64,000 bases of DNA from Micromonospora marina (GTDB taxonomy: Bacteria > Actinomycetota > Actinomycetes > Mycobacteriales > Micromonosporaceae): assembly GCF_900091565.1 (NCBI RefSeq), contig NZ_FMCV01000003.1:358501-422500 (forward strand), read 5' to 3'. This document shows, piece after piece, positions 42,485 through 54,359 of this stretch. The notes under the pieces were generated by a model that worked only from the letters and a program-made list of their open reading frames with translations, made no database searches and had not been told where the DNA came from. Position 1 is the stretch's first letter. Each line of letters starts with the position of its first letter. Position numbers and translations under genes: made by a program.

Positions 42485-42832
42485 ATGGACCGTTCGCTCA
42501 TCGTCGCCAAGGTGGTGCCGACGGCCGAGGACCGGGTGGCCGAGATCTTCGCCGAGTCCGACGCGACCGAGCTGCCCGGCCTGGTCGGGGTCCGGCACCG
42601 CTCGCTGTACCGGCTGCACGATCTCTACGTCCATCTGCTGGAGACGGAGACGCCCGCGCAGGGCGCGGTGGAGGACAACCGCGGGCATCCGGAGTTCGTC
42701 CGGATCAGCGAGCGGCTGCGGCCGTACATCTCGCCGTACCTGCCGACCTGGCGATCGCCGCGCGACGCGATGGCGCACTGCTTCTATCGCTACGACGCGC
42801 CGGCCCACGACACCGCCGGGCGGCCACGGTGA
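42485..42832 (+). CDS. TcmI-family polyketide cyclase, second paralogue
   Basis: A 115-residue cyclase with the same motifs as the leftward copy: [40 protein letters not shown], and [20 protein letters not shown]. The ATG at 42485 has CAGGAGGCGA before it; a longer frame from 42437 would add 16 Arg-rich residues. First gene of the rightward biosynthetic operon. Its stop overlaps the GTG of the carboxyltransferase gene (GTGA). Confidence 0.9.
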   Translation: MDRSLIVAKVVPTAEDRVAEIFAESDATELPGLVGVRHRSLYRLHDLYVHLLETETPAQGAVEDNRGHPEFVRISERLRPYISPYLPTWRSPRDAMAHCFYRYDAPAHDTAGRPR

Positions 42833-44537
42833 CCACGACCGCCCCGCGCGACGAGCAGCTCTGGTCGAGGTGCGACGGATGCGCGTCGCTGCTCTACCGC
42901 AAGCGGCTGCGCCGCAACCTGGACGTCTGCCCCGAGTGCGGGTCGCACGCCCGGCTCGACGCGCCGGACCGGGTGGCGCAGCTGGCCGACCCGGACTCCT
43001 TCGTCCCGCTGCCCGACCGGGCGGTACGCGTCGACCCGATCGAGTTCGTCGACGAGCTGCCGTACCCGCACCGGCTCGGCGCGGCCCGCGCGGCGACCGG
43101 CCTGGACGAGGCGGTGCTCTGCGGCACCGCCCGGCTGGGCGGGCACCCGGTGGCGCTGGCCGTGATGGACTTCCGCTTCCTCGGCGGCAGCCTCGGCAGC
43201 GCGGTCGGTGAGCTGATCACCCGGACCGCCGAGCGGGCGCTCGCCGACGGCATCCCGCTCGTGCTGGTGACCGCGTCCGGTGGCGCGCGGATGCAGGAGG
43301 GCGCGCTGTCGCTGATGCAGATGGCCACCGTCAGCCAGGCCCTCGCCGGGATGCGGGAGGCGGGCCTGCTCACGGTCAGCGTGGTCACCGACCCCACGTA
43401 CGGCGGGGTGGCCGCCTCCTTCGCCACCAACACCGATCTGGTGCTGGCCGAGAGCGGCGCCCGGCTGGGCTTCGCCGGGCCCCGGGTGATCCGCCAGGTC
43501 ACCGGTGCCACGTTGCCGGAGGGCTTCCAGACCGCGGAGTACCTGCTGCGGCACGGGCAGGTCGACATGGTGGTGCCCCGGCACGCGTTGCGGGGCCGGC
43601 TCGCCGCGCTGCTCGCCGCCGCCGAGGCGGGCCGCCGCCCGCCGGAGACCGCGTCCGCCCCGCGCCCGCCGGTCACCGCGCCGACCGTGACCGCGCGGCC
43701 GGACCGCGACCCCTGGGAGACGGTACGCACGGCGCGGCACCCGGGCCGGCCGACCACACTGGACTATCTGGAGACGGCGTTCGACGGGTTCGTCGAACTG
43801 CACGGCGACCGGCTCGGCGCGGACTGCCCGGCGGTGGTCGGCGGCATCGCCCGCCTCGACGGACGGCCGGTGATGGTGATCGGTCACCAGAAGGGACACA
43901 CGACAGCCGAACTGGTGACCCGCAACTTCGGCATGGCCAGTCCGGCCGGGCACCGCAAGGCGCTGCGGTTGATGCGTCTCGCGGCGCGGCTGCGGCTGCC
44001 GGTGGTGACGCTGGTGGACACGCCCGGCGCGGACCCGGGGGTGAGCGCCGAGCAGCAGGGTCAGGCGGCGGCGATCGCGGAGAACATCCTCGCGCTCACC
44101 GTGCTGCCCACGCCGGTGGTGGCGGTGGTCACCGGGGAGGGCGGCAGCGGCGGCGCGCTCGCGCTCGCCGTCGCCGACCGGGTGCTCATGCTGGAGCACG
44201 CCGTCTACTCGGTGATCAGCCCCGAGGGCTGCGCGGCGATCCTCTGGCCGGACAGCTCGGCCGCTCCGCAGGCGGCCCGCGCGCTGCGGCTCACCGGCGC
44301 CGACCTGTGCCGCCTCGGCGTGGTCGACGAGTTGGTGCCGGAGCCGCGCCCGGCTGCCCACAGCGATCCGGGTGGCGCCGCCGAGTTGCTGCGCGCGGCG
44401 GTCGCGGCGAATCTCGCCCCGCTGCTCACCGTGCCCCCGGCCACCCTGGTCCGCCGCCGCCGGCAGCGCTTCCGCCGCTTCGGCGCGGCCCGCTCCGCCG
44501 GCCCGTCCCCGGCCGGTGGCCGGGCGGAGGTGGCGTG

Positions 44538-44538
<1 letters not shown>
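42829..44538 (+). CDS. accDA: Fused acetyl-CoA carboxylase carboxyltransferase (beta-alpha, AccD-AccA)
   Basis: A 569-residue fusion. The N-terminal half is the beta subunit with a zinc ribbon ([25 protein letters not shown]) and crotonase core ([20 protein letters not shown]). The C-terminal half is the alpha subunit ([60 protein letters not shown]). It transfers the carboxyl group from biotin to acetyl-CoA to give malonyl-CoA. In most actinomycetes primary acyl-CoA carboxylases use a different AccA3/AccD architecture, so this E. coli-type set is probably dedicated to the pathway. Similar accA/B/C/D genes accompany some aromatic PKS clusters. Confidence 0.93.
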
Positions 44539-47623
<3,085 letters not shown>

Positions 47624-47627
<4 letters not shown>

Positions 47628-48892
47628 CCGGCCGGCGCACAGTGGTCACCGGCATCGGCGTCGTCGCGCCCGGCGGCGCCACCCGGGACCGCTTCTGGAA
47701 GACGATCACCGAGGGGCGCACCGCCACCCGCCGGATCAGCTTCTTCGACCCGTCGCCGTTCCGGTCGCAGATCGCCGCCGAGTGCGACTTCGACCCGGAC
47801 GCCGCCGGGATCACGCTCGCCGAACGGCAGCGCGCCGACCGGTACGTGCAGTTCGCGCTCGCCTGCTCCGCCGAGGCGCTCGCGGACAGCGGCCTGGCCC
47901 TCACCGACGCGCAGCGGGAACGCGCCGGGGTGGTGCTCGGCACCGCGGTCGGCGGGACCATGGCGCTGGAGCAGGAGTACGTGCGGGTCAGCGACTCCGG
48001 CCGGCACTGGCTGGTCGACCACGCGCTCGGCGGGCCGTACCTCTACCAGGCGCTGGTGCCCAGCAGCCTGGCCGCCGACGTGGCCTGCCGGCACGGCCTG
48101 CACGGCCCGGCGCAGGTGATCTCCACCGGCTGCACCTCCGGCATCGACGCCATCGGGTACGCCCACCAGCTCGTCGCCGACGGCGAGGCCGACGTGGTGC
48201 TCGCCGGCGCCGCGGACTCGCCGATCTCCCCGGTCACCGTCGCCTCGTTCGACGCGATCGGCGCGACCAGCCCGGACAACGACGACCCGGAGCACGCCTC
48301 CCGGCCGTTCGACGCCGACCGGCACGGCTTCGTCCTCGCCGAGGGGGCCGCGGTGCTGGTGCTGGAGGAGGCCGAGCACGCCCGCCGCCGGGGCGCGCAC
48401 GTCTACTGCGAGGTCGCCGGGTACGCCAGCCGCAGCAACGGCTTCCACATGACCGGGCTGCGTCCCGACGGCGCGGAGATGGCGGTGGCCATCAGCGACG
48501 CGCTGCGGCAGGCCCGGCTCGCCCCGTCGGCCGTGTCGTACGTCAGCGCGCACGGCTCCGGCACCCGGCAGAACGACAGGCACGAGACGGCCGCGTTCAA
48601 ACGGGCGCTGGGGGAGGCGGCGTACCGGGTGCCGATCAGCTCGATCAAGTCGATGGTCGGTCACTCGCTCGGCGCCATCGGCTCGATCGAGATGGCCGCG
48701 TGCGCGCTCGCCATCGAGTACGGCGTGGTCCCGCCCACCGCCAACTGGGCCACCCGCGACCCGGAGTGCGACCTGGACTACGTACCGAACGAGGCGCGGG
48801 AGGTGCCGGTGGACGTGGCGCTGTCGGTGGGCAGCGGCTTCGGCGGCTTCCAGTCGGCGATGGTGTTCCGCCGGCTGGCGGTGACACCGTGA
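47624..48892 (+). CDS. Type II PKS ketosynthase alpha
   Basis: A 422-residue KS-alpha with the intact triad: nucleophile [16 protein letters not shown] (Cys 170), [15 protein letters not shown] (His about 309), and [15 protein letters not shown] (His about 347). Residue pattern ([19 protein letters not shown]) resembles spore-pigment KS proteins. It condenses malonyl-ACP units together with KS-beta. Its GTG start overlaps the cupin stop, and its stop TGA overlaps the first copy of a 60-bp tandem repeat. Confidence 0.95.
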
Positions 48893-49011
48893 GCGCGAGG
48901 AGTGAGCCGGTTTTGCGAGCCCCGCAGTCGCGAACAAGGACGGTACCCGTGAGCGCGAGGAGTGAGCCGGTTTTGCGAGCCCCGCAGTCGCGAACAAGGA
49001 CGGCGCCGTGA
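48889..49011 (+). repeat. 60-bp tandem repeat forming a 40-codon mini-ORF between KS-alpha and KS-beta
   Basis: Two nearly identical units begin at 48889 and 48949, each opening GTGAGCGCGAGGAGTGAGCC and containing a GTTTTGCGAGCCCCGCAG segment; a third partial unit at 49008 is the KS-beta start itself. Read from the GTG at 48889 they encode [17 protein letters not shown] twice and stop with TGA at 49009-49011. The GTG overlaps the KS-alpha stop (GTGA) and the TGA overlaps the KS-beta GTG (GTGA). The unit resembles repeats I have seen near start codons in Micromonosporaceae; the peptide is probably incidental. Confidence 0.8.
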
Positions 49012-50255
49012 GCGCGCGGGCCGTGGTGACGGGCATCGGCGTGGTCGCGCCCAGCGGGATCGGCGCCGAGGCGCACTGGAACACGGTGCTCGCGGGCGCC
49101 CGGCGTACCGGGCCGATCACGCTGTTCGACCCGCAGCGGTACCCGGCCCGGTTGGCCGGGGAGGTGCCCGGCTTCGACCCGGCCGGGTTCAGCGACACCC
49201 GGCAGCGGGTGCAGACCGACAGGTGGACCCACCTCGGCTTCGCCGCCACGAAACTGGCGCTCGCCGACGCCGGGCTGCCCGAGGTGTCGCCCGACCCGTA
49301 CCGGTGGGCGGTCACGCTCGCCAGTTCGTCGGGCGGCAACCTGTTCGGGCAGCGGGAGCTGCAACGGCTGTGGGGCGGGCCGAGCCGCACCGTCGGGGCG
49401 TACCAGTCGATCGCCTGGTTCTATGCCGCGAGCGTGGGGCAGTTGTCGATCCGCCACCAGTTCAAGGGACCGTCCGGGGTGACCGTGTCCGAGTCGGCCG
49501 GCGGGCTGGACAGCCTCGCGCACGCGGTGCGCACCATCCGGCGGGGCACCCCCGTGGTGATCGCCGGGGCGACCGAGTGCCCGCTGAGCCCGTACGCGCT
49601 CGCCTGTCAGCTCCGCTCCGGCCTGCTCAGTGACGTGTCCGATCCGGAGCGGGCGTACCGGCCGTTCGACGTCACGGCGAGCGGGTACGTGCCGGCCGAG
49701 GGCGGTGCGGTCTTCGTGGTGGAGGAACTGGGCCACGCGCTGTCCCGGGGTGCCCGCGTCTACGGGGAGGTCACCGGCTGGGCCGCCACCCACGACGCGG
49801 CGCCCACCGACCCGGCTGCCGGCCCGGACCCGGTCCACTACGCCCGCGCGCTGCGGCTGGCGCTGGAGCGCGCCGGGGTACGCCCGCACGACGTGGACGT
49901 GATCTGGCCGGACGCGCTGGGCGTGCCCGCGTACGACCGGGCCGAGGCGGCGGCGCTGCGTACCGTGTTCGGTGGCCGGACTCCGCCGTTGACCACGCAG
50001 AAGCCGCTGACCGGGCGGGCGCACCAGGGCGGGTCGGCGCTGGACGCGGCCACCGCGCTGCTGGCGTTCCGCCGCGGGATGCTGCCCGCCTCGGCCGGCC
50101 CGGACGAGCCGGCGCCCGGTTGCGAGCTGACGTTCCTGCGGCAGCCCCGCCCGCCGCGCAGCCGGATCGCGCTGGTCGGCGCGCGTGGCTTCGACGGGTT
50201 CAACAGCGCGCTGGTGCTGCGCGGCGCAGCGCCCCCGCCGGCCGGGGCGGGCTGA
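49008..50255 (+). CDS. Type II PKS ketosynthase beta (chain length factor)
   Basis: A 415-residue KS-beta. The active-site Cys is replaced: GVTVSESAGGLDSLAH has Ser 163 where KS-alpha has Cys. The usual residue here in chain length factors is Gln (SEQAGGLD-type), so the site is atypical. The position of the catalytic His is also lost (DVIWPDALGVPAYDRAEAAA). It forms a heterodimer with KS-alpha and sets chain length. Translation is linked to KS-alpha through the tandem-repeat mini-ORF. Confidence 0.93.
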   Translation: MSARAVVTGIGVVAPSGIGAEAHWNTVLAGARRTGPITLFDPQRYPARLAGEVPGFDPAGFSDTRQRVQTDRWTHLGFAATKLALADAGLPEVSPDPYRWAVTLASSSGGNLFGQRELQRLWGGPSRTVGAYQSIAWFYAASVGQLSIRHQFKGPSGVTVSESAGGLDSLAHAVRTIRRGTPVVIAGATECPLSPYALACQLRSGLLSDVSDPERAYRPFDVTASGYVPAEGGAVFVVEELGHALSRGARVYGEVTGWAATHDAAPTDPAAGPDPVHYARALRLALERAGVRPHDVDVIWPDALGVPAYDRAEAAALRTVFGGRTPPLTTQKPLTGRAHQGGSALDAATALLAFRRGMLPASAGPDEPAPGCELTFLRQPRPPRSRIALVGARGFDGFNSALVLRGAAPPPAGAG

Positions 50256-50394
50256 CGAAGCCCGGTCGGTCGCGTCCGTCGATGCGCTGCCGGAGGGAGC
50301 GGCCGGCCCGGAAGGCACGCCGGGGGAGCCACACCCGCAACCCGACGAGAACGAGGATCAGCACGAGGAGCAGGGCCAGGTAGAGCCAGCGCAT
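50200..50394 (-). CDS. Possible small single-pass membrane protein
   Basis: A 64-residue ORF on the opposite strand whose 3' end overlaps the end of the KS-beta gene by 56 nt. It opens with an ATG and a clear membrane helix (WLYLALLLVLILVLVGLRVW), followed by a basic tail (RRAFRAGRSLRQRIDGRDRP). The hydrophobic pattern and basic flank are convincing, but there is no strong ribosome-binding site and the overlap is unusual; it may be a chance ORF. It precedes nothing else on that strand except the GNAT gene located upstream. Confidence 0.4.
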   Translation of the reverse strand: MRWLYLALLLVLILVLVGLRVWLPRRAFRAGRSLRQRIDGRDRPGFVSPPRPAGALRRAAPARC

Positions 50395-50453
50395 CACGCC
50401 TGCGCTCGCTCGGGGCGGACCGCCGCGCCCCGCCGGCGGGCGGACGCTGACCG

Positions 50454-50891
50454 TCACGACGGGCGGGCCAGGTACGCCGTCTTGGCGTCACCGGAGAACC
50501 CGCAGGCCAGATAGAAGGCGTGGGTCGCGGGCGAGCGCGAACCGGTCATGAGCATCGCCTTGTAGCAGCCCGCGTCCCAGGCGGCCCGCAGCGTGGCGGC
50601 CATGATCCGCCTGCCCAGGCCGGTGCCGCGCCGCGACTCGTCGACCACCACGTTCTCGATCACCGCGTACGGCGACGCCGACCGGCTCAGGTTGGGGATC
50701 ACGTTGAGGTACGTGGTGGCGACGACCGCGCCGTCCACCTCCAGCACGAACAGGTGCAGCCCTTCGGCGGCCAGGATCCGCGCGAAGGCCCGTTCGTCGG
50801 AGCCGTCGCTCAGGTGCGGGTCGTCCGGATTCAGCTGCCGGTAGAGGCGGATGAGCTGCGGGAAGTCGTCGGGCCGGGCCGCACGGAACAT
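50454..50891 (-). CDS. GNAT-family N-acetyltransferase
   Basis: A 145-residue GNAT protein: FRAARPDDFPQLIRLYRQLN at the N-terminus, VIENVVVDESRRGTGLGRRI with the acetyl-CoA pyrophosphate loop (RRGTGLG), and ATHAFYLACGFSGDAKTAYL at the C-terminus. Substrate unknown. It is monocistronic and opposed to the biosynthetic genes, so its place inside the PKS cluster may be accidental or it may modify a pathway intermediate. Start ATG 50891; the region 50892-51107 upstream holds no other gene. Confidence 0.88.
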   Translation of the reverse strand: MFRAARPDDFPQLIRLYRQLNPDDPHLSDGSDERAFARILAAEGLHLFVLEVDGAVVATTYLNVIPNLSRSASPYAVIENVVVDESRRGTGLGRRIMAATLRAAWDAGCYKAMLMTGSRSPATHAFYLACGFSGDAKTAYLARPS

Positions 50892-51107
50892 GCCGTGAGC
50901 GTAGCCGCCCCGGCCGTCCGCGCGGGTCACCGCGAGCGCACAGCATCCGGCGGCCGGCGGGCTACCTTGCCGGCGTGGCCCCGATCCTGCCTGTCCGATC
51001 GAGCCTGAGCAATCCACCCAGCCGCCGTTTTGGATCTAGCCATTTGCATCTGGCGATGCGGAAGAGGGCCGTCGTAGGGTTCGCCCATACCCCGAACGAC
51101 GTACCCG

Positions 51108-51125
51108 CTGGGCGGATCCGCCCAG
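51108..51125. promoter_or_regulatory. 18-bp perfect palindrome before the second biosynthetic block
   Basis: CTGGGCGGATCCGCCCAG is fully self-complementary and ends 25 nt before the preferred start of the AMP-ligase gene. It could be a repressor or activator operator, or an RNA hairpin near the start. No heptamers of the type at 42350-42411 were seen here. Confidence 0.5.
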
Positions 51126-51150
51126 TTCCTCAGTGGAACGGTGGCTGGTC

Positions 51151-52548
51151 GTGACTGCACATCCCGTGGCGGAAGATCCTGCCTCGACGACGGTGGACTG
51201 GGTGGACGACATCCTGTTCACCGGCCGCGACACCGACGTCTGCCTGCGGCTGCCCGAACCGGTCGACAAGGGCACGCTGCGCCGGCTCGTCGGCGAGGCG
51301 CAGGACCGGCTTGCCGGGGCCGGGCTGCGCGCCGGAGGCGCCGCCGTGCTGCGCCTGCCGCCCTCGCTCGCGTACGTGGCGCACCTGCTCGCCACCTGGC
51401 GTACCGGCGCCCAGGCGGTGCTGCTCGACCACCGGCTCACCGACCACGAGGTGGACCAGGCGCTGCGCCGGCTCAGCCCGCAGGTGGTGGTCGCCCCGAT
51501 CCGGACCGGCGGCGGCGCGCTGCGGGTCTTCGTCGACGTCACCGCCGGGGTCAGCGCGTACTCCGACCGCCCGGCCGGCAGCCCGCACGCGGTGATCCAG
51601 CTCAGCTCCGGTTCCACCGGACCGTCCAAGGTGATCGGCCGCACCGCCGCCGGCCTGGTCGCCGAGGTGCACCGCTACACCCGCATCGACGGCGTCGCGC
51701 TGCCCGGCGAGCGGATCGTCCTGCTGCCCAGCATGGTGCACGTGCTCGGCCTGGTCGGCGGGCTGCTCTACGGGCTGCACGCGGGCGTCGAGCTGTGCCC
51801 GCCGGAGCGGCTCGGCGGCGACGCGATCCTCGCCGCCGTCGCCGCCCAGGACACCCCGGCCACCGTGCTCGGCGTCCCGTTCCACATCGGGCTGCTCGCC
51901 TCCACCACACCCGCCGGGCCGCTGCCCCAGCTCAAGCGCATGACCACCGGCGGCGAGCTGGTGCCCGCAGCCGTGGCGGACGCGTTCACCGACCGCTACG
52001 GCGTGCCGCTGGGCAACATGTACGGGATGACCGAGGTCGGCGTCATCGGCACCGACCTGCACGGGCGGCACCGCCCCGCCGTCGCGCCCGCCCCCGGCAT
52101 CGAGGTACGCGAGCGCGACGGGGAGCTGTGGGTGAGCTGCCCGGCCAACCCGTACGTCGGCCCGGCCGACCCGACCCGCTGGGCCGACGGCTGGCTGCAC
52201 ACCCGTGACGCCGGCGTGGTCGACCCGGACACCGGTCTGGTCACCATCAAGGGCCGGCTGGACTCGCAGGTGTCGGTGGGCGGCCTGAAGGTCGACCTGA
52301 CCGAGGTGGAGGCGGCAGTCGCCGGACTGCCCGGCGTCGTCGCCGCGGTGGTGGTGTGGGACGACGGCATCACCGCGTACGTCCAGACCGACGGCTCGCT
52401 GACCGAGGAGACGCTGGACAAGCTGATCGCCGAGCGACTGGCCGGCTTCAAACGTCCCCGCATCCTGCGCCTGCTCGACCAGATGCCCCGCACCACGACC
52501 GGAAAGCTGGTCCGGTCCGTCCCGGCGCTGCGGGACGCGGCGTCGTGA
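51151..52548 (+). CDS. AMP-dependent acyl/aryl-CoA or acyl-ACP ligase
   Basis: About 465 residues of the adenylate-forming superfamily. The P-loop is VIQLSSGSTGPSKVIGR; the middle has MYGMTEVGVIGTDLHG and the adenylate motif DGWLHTRDAGVVDPDTG. The C-terminal part has GGLKVDLTEVEAAVAGLPG and the catalytic Lys in TTTGKLVRS. It activates a carboxylic acid for transfer to CoA or to a carrier protein. The GTG at 51151 follows GGAACGG; a GTG at 51133 would add six residues. First gene of the second rightward block. Confidence 0.88.
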   Translation: MTAHPVAEDPASTTVDWVDDILFTGRDTDVCLRLPEPVDKGTLRRLVGEAQDRLAGAGLRAGGAAVLRLPPSLAYVAHLLATWRTGAQAVLLDHRLTDHEVDQALRRLSPQVVVAPIRTGGGALRVFVDVTAGVSAYSDRPAGSPHAVIQLSSGSTGPSKVIGRTAAGLVAEVHRYTRIDGVALPGERIVLLPSMVHVLGLVGGLLYGLHAGVELCPPERLGGDAILAAVAAQDTPATVLGVPFHIGLLASTTPAGPLPQLKRMTTGGELVPAAVADAFTDRYGVPLGNMYGMTEVGVIGTDLHGRHRPAVAPAPGIEVRERDGELWVSCPANPYVGPADPTRWADGWLHTRDAGVVDPDTGLVTIKGRLDSQVSVGGLKVDLTEVEAAVAGLPGVVAAVVVWDDGITAYVQTDGSLTEETLDKLIAERLAGFKRPRILRLLDQMPRTTTGKLVRSVPALRDAAS

Positions 52549-52724
52549 CCGGCCCGCTCTACGAGCCGCGCACCCACCGGACGCCCGCCGGACGTCCGGT
52601 CCACCCCGAATCCCGCCCTGGACCGGCCGGGCAACGCGCCACCCGCGCGCCCGACCCCGCCGGTTCACACGCACGCGGTGTCCCGACCGGGCACCGTCAG
52701 CCGGTACACGGAGAAGAGGTCTGA
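52545..52724 (+). CDS. Possible small ORF linking the ligase and ACP genes
   Basis: A 59-codon frame that starts with GTG overlapping the ligase stop (GTGA) and ends 3 nt before the ACP ATG. The sequence is Pro/Arg/His-rich (YEPRTHRTPAGRPVHPESRP) without hydrophobic core. Its only supporting evidence is the exact coupling at both ends. It may just be a spacer. Confidence 0.35.
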   Translation: MTGPLYEPRTHRTPAGRPVHPESRPGPAGQRATRAPDPAGSHARGVPTGHRQPVHGEEV

Positions 52725-52727
52725 ATC

Positions 52728-52991
52728 ATGCGAGACGAGGTCCGCACCTTCGTCGTCGAACAGCTCGCCGACATGAACTACGACGTGGAGGAACTCGACG
52801 ACGACACCACGCTCGGCCCCTCCGGCGTCGACCTGGAGTCGCTGGCCCTGGCCGACCTCGCGGTCCGCGTCGAGGACCGATACGGCCTGAAGTTCGCCGA
52901 CGACGAGTCGGAGAAGCTGGCGCTGATGACGGTCGGTGAGTTCACCACGATGGTCGCCGACCGGGTGGCCGCGAACAGCGACAAGTCCTGA
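52728..52991 (+). CDS. Acyl carrier protein
   Basis: An 87-residue acidic carrier protein: VRTFVVEQLADMNYDVEELD, then SGVDLESLALADLAVRVEDR with the phosphopantetheine Ser inside ESL, where most ACPs have DSL, and a final helix. GAGAAGAGG precedes the ATG. It is followed by a second, more divergent carrier protein overlapping by one base. It is distinct from the ACP fused to the aromatase, so the cluster has at least three carrier domains. Confidence 0.92.
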   Translation: MRDEVRTFVVEQLADMNYDVEELDDDTTLGPSGVDLESLALADLAVRVEDRYGLKFADDESEKLALMTVGEFTTMVADRVAANSDKS

Positions 52992-53236
52992 TGCCCGGTC
53001 AGCCCGACCTGGGGCGAGCTGACCTGGTGAGCATGCTCGCCGAACTGACCGCGAAACCCGCCGACCAGGTGCCGGACCGGCTCGGCTCGATGGAGCTGGC
53101 CTGGCTGGTGCACATGGTCGAGCAGCGCTACGACCGCCGGCTGGACCTGAGCGACGACGACCTCGCCGGCATCCGCACCGTCGACGACGCGCTCGTGGTG
53201 TTCCGTGGCTCTCTGACCGCTCCCGCAGATGGCTGA
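52991..53236 (+). CDS. Divergent second acyl carrier protein
   Basis: An 81-residue protein with ACP-like helices (LVSMLAELTAKPADQVPDRL, WLVHMVEQRYDRRLDLSDDD). The expected phosphopantetheine motif reads RLGSMELAWL, so the Ser is kept but the usual Asp before it is Gly. It overlaps the next ketosynthase gene by 8 nt and the ACP gene by one base. Whether it is phosphopantetheinylated is uncertain. Confidence 0.75.
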   Translation: MPGQPDLGRADLVSMLAELTAKPADQVPDRLGSMELAWLVHMVEQRYDRRLDLSDDDLAGIRTVDDALVVFRGSLTAPADG

Positions 53237-54359
53237 GCGGGAGACCGTACGGATCACCGGCACGTACGCGCTCAGCGCCCTCGGCAGGGGCGCCGACGCG
53301 CTGCTGGCCGGGGTGCTCACCGGCACCCCGGCGTTCACGCCGGTGCGCCGCTTCGACACCACCGGCCGCCGGGTGACGGTGGCGGCCACAGCGCCGGACG
53401 TCGGCACGCTCGCCGGCGAGCTGACCGACGCGATCGACAGAGCCGTCCGGGCCGCCGGACTGGACCGGGCCGGGCGGGCCGGGTCGGCGCTGTTCCTGGC
53501 CACTCACGGCGGGCCGTACTCGCTGCCCGTACCGCAGGGGTGGGACGAGCCGACGGTGCCGGCGCTCGCCGGTCACCTGGCCGCGCGGTGCGGCCTGCGC
53601 GGGCGTACCCGGACCTACACCACCGCCTGCGTGTCGGCGAGCAGCGCGGTCGCCGACGCGGCGGCGCTGATCCGCCGGGGTGACCTGGAGCGGGTCGTGG
53701 TCGCGGCCGGTTATCTGGTCGAACCGGACCAGTACGCGCTGTTCGACGCCGGTCGGGCGCTCGCCGCCGACGGCGCGGTACGCCCGTTCAGCGCCGGCCG
53801 CAAGGGCCTGCTGCTGGGCGACGGGGTGGCCGCCGTGGTGCTGGAGTCGGCCGGCGCGGCCGCGCGGCGGGGCGCCGAGTCGCTGGCGAGCGTCGCCGGG
53901 TGGGGCCGGGCGGGGGACGCGTACCACCCGTGCCAGCCGCACCCGGACGGGCTCGGGCTGGCCCGGGCGGCCGAGGCGGCGCTGCGGCGGGCCGGGCTGC
54001 CCCCGGAGGCGATCGGCTACGTCAACGCCAACGCCACCGGCACCCCGTTCAGCGACGCCTCCGAGGCGGCGGCGCTGACCCGGGTGTTCGGCGGGGACGC
54101 CGGACGGTTGCCGGTCAGCTCCACCAAGTCGGTGCACGGGCACGCGCTGGAGGCGTCCGGGTTGCTGGAACTGCTGGTCACCGTGCTGGCCCTGCGGCAC
54201 GGCAAGCTACCGGTGACCGCCGGCTGGCTGGGCCCCGACCCGCAGTGCCCGCTGGACGTCATCCGGGACGCACCCCGTCCCGCGCGCACCGAACACGCCC
54301 TGACCTTCAACGCCGCGTTCGGCGGCGCCGACACGGCCCTCCTGGTGAGCACCTCATGA
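53229..54359 (+). CDS. Ketosynthase with altered catalytic His (Cys-Asn-His)
   Basis: A 376-residue KAS I/II-fold protein, shorter than usual (about 410). The nucleophile is present (RTYTTACVSASSAVAD, Cys 134). The first catalytic His position, normally VNAHGTGT, reads YVNANATGTPFSDASE (Asn 268). The second His is kept in STKSVHGHALEASGLL (His 305). FabB/FabF-type decarboxylation needs two His, so this enzyme may act as an acyltransferase-type KS or a modified condensing enzyme. It is placed next to the two ACP genes and overlaps the next gene by 4 nt. Confidence 0.88.
   Translation: MAERETVRITGTYALSALGRGADALLAGVLTGTPAFTPVRRFDTTGRRVTVAATAPDVGTLAGELTDAIDRAVRAAGLDRAGRAGSALFLATHGGPYSLPVPQGWDEPTVPALAGHLAARCGLRGRTRTYTTACVSASSAVADAAALIRRGDLERVVVAAGYLVEPDQYALFDAGRALAADGAVRPFSAGRKGLLLGDGVAAVVLESAGAAARRGAESLASVAGWGRAGDAYHPCQPHPDGLGLARAAEAALRRAGLPPEAIGYVNANATGTPFSDASEAAALTRVFGGDAGRLPVSSTKSVHGHALEASGLLELLVTVLALRHGKLPVTAGWLGPDPQCPLDVIRDAPRPARTEHALTFNAAFGGADTALLVSTS

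Noticed and set aside
48889..49011. CRISPR-like direct repeats
   Set aside because: Only two adjacent copies without spacers and no cas genes; it is a tandem duplication at a gene junction.
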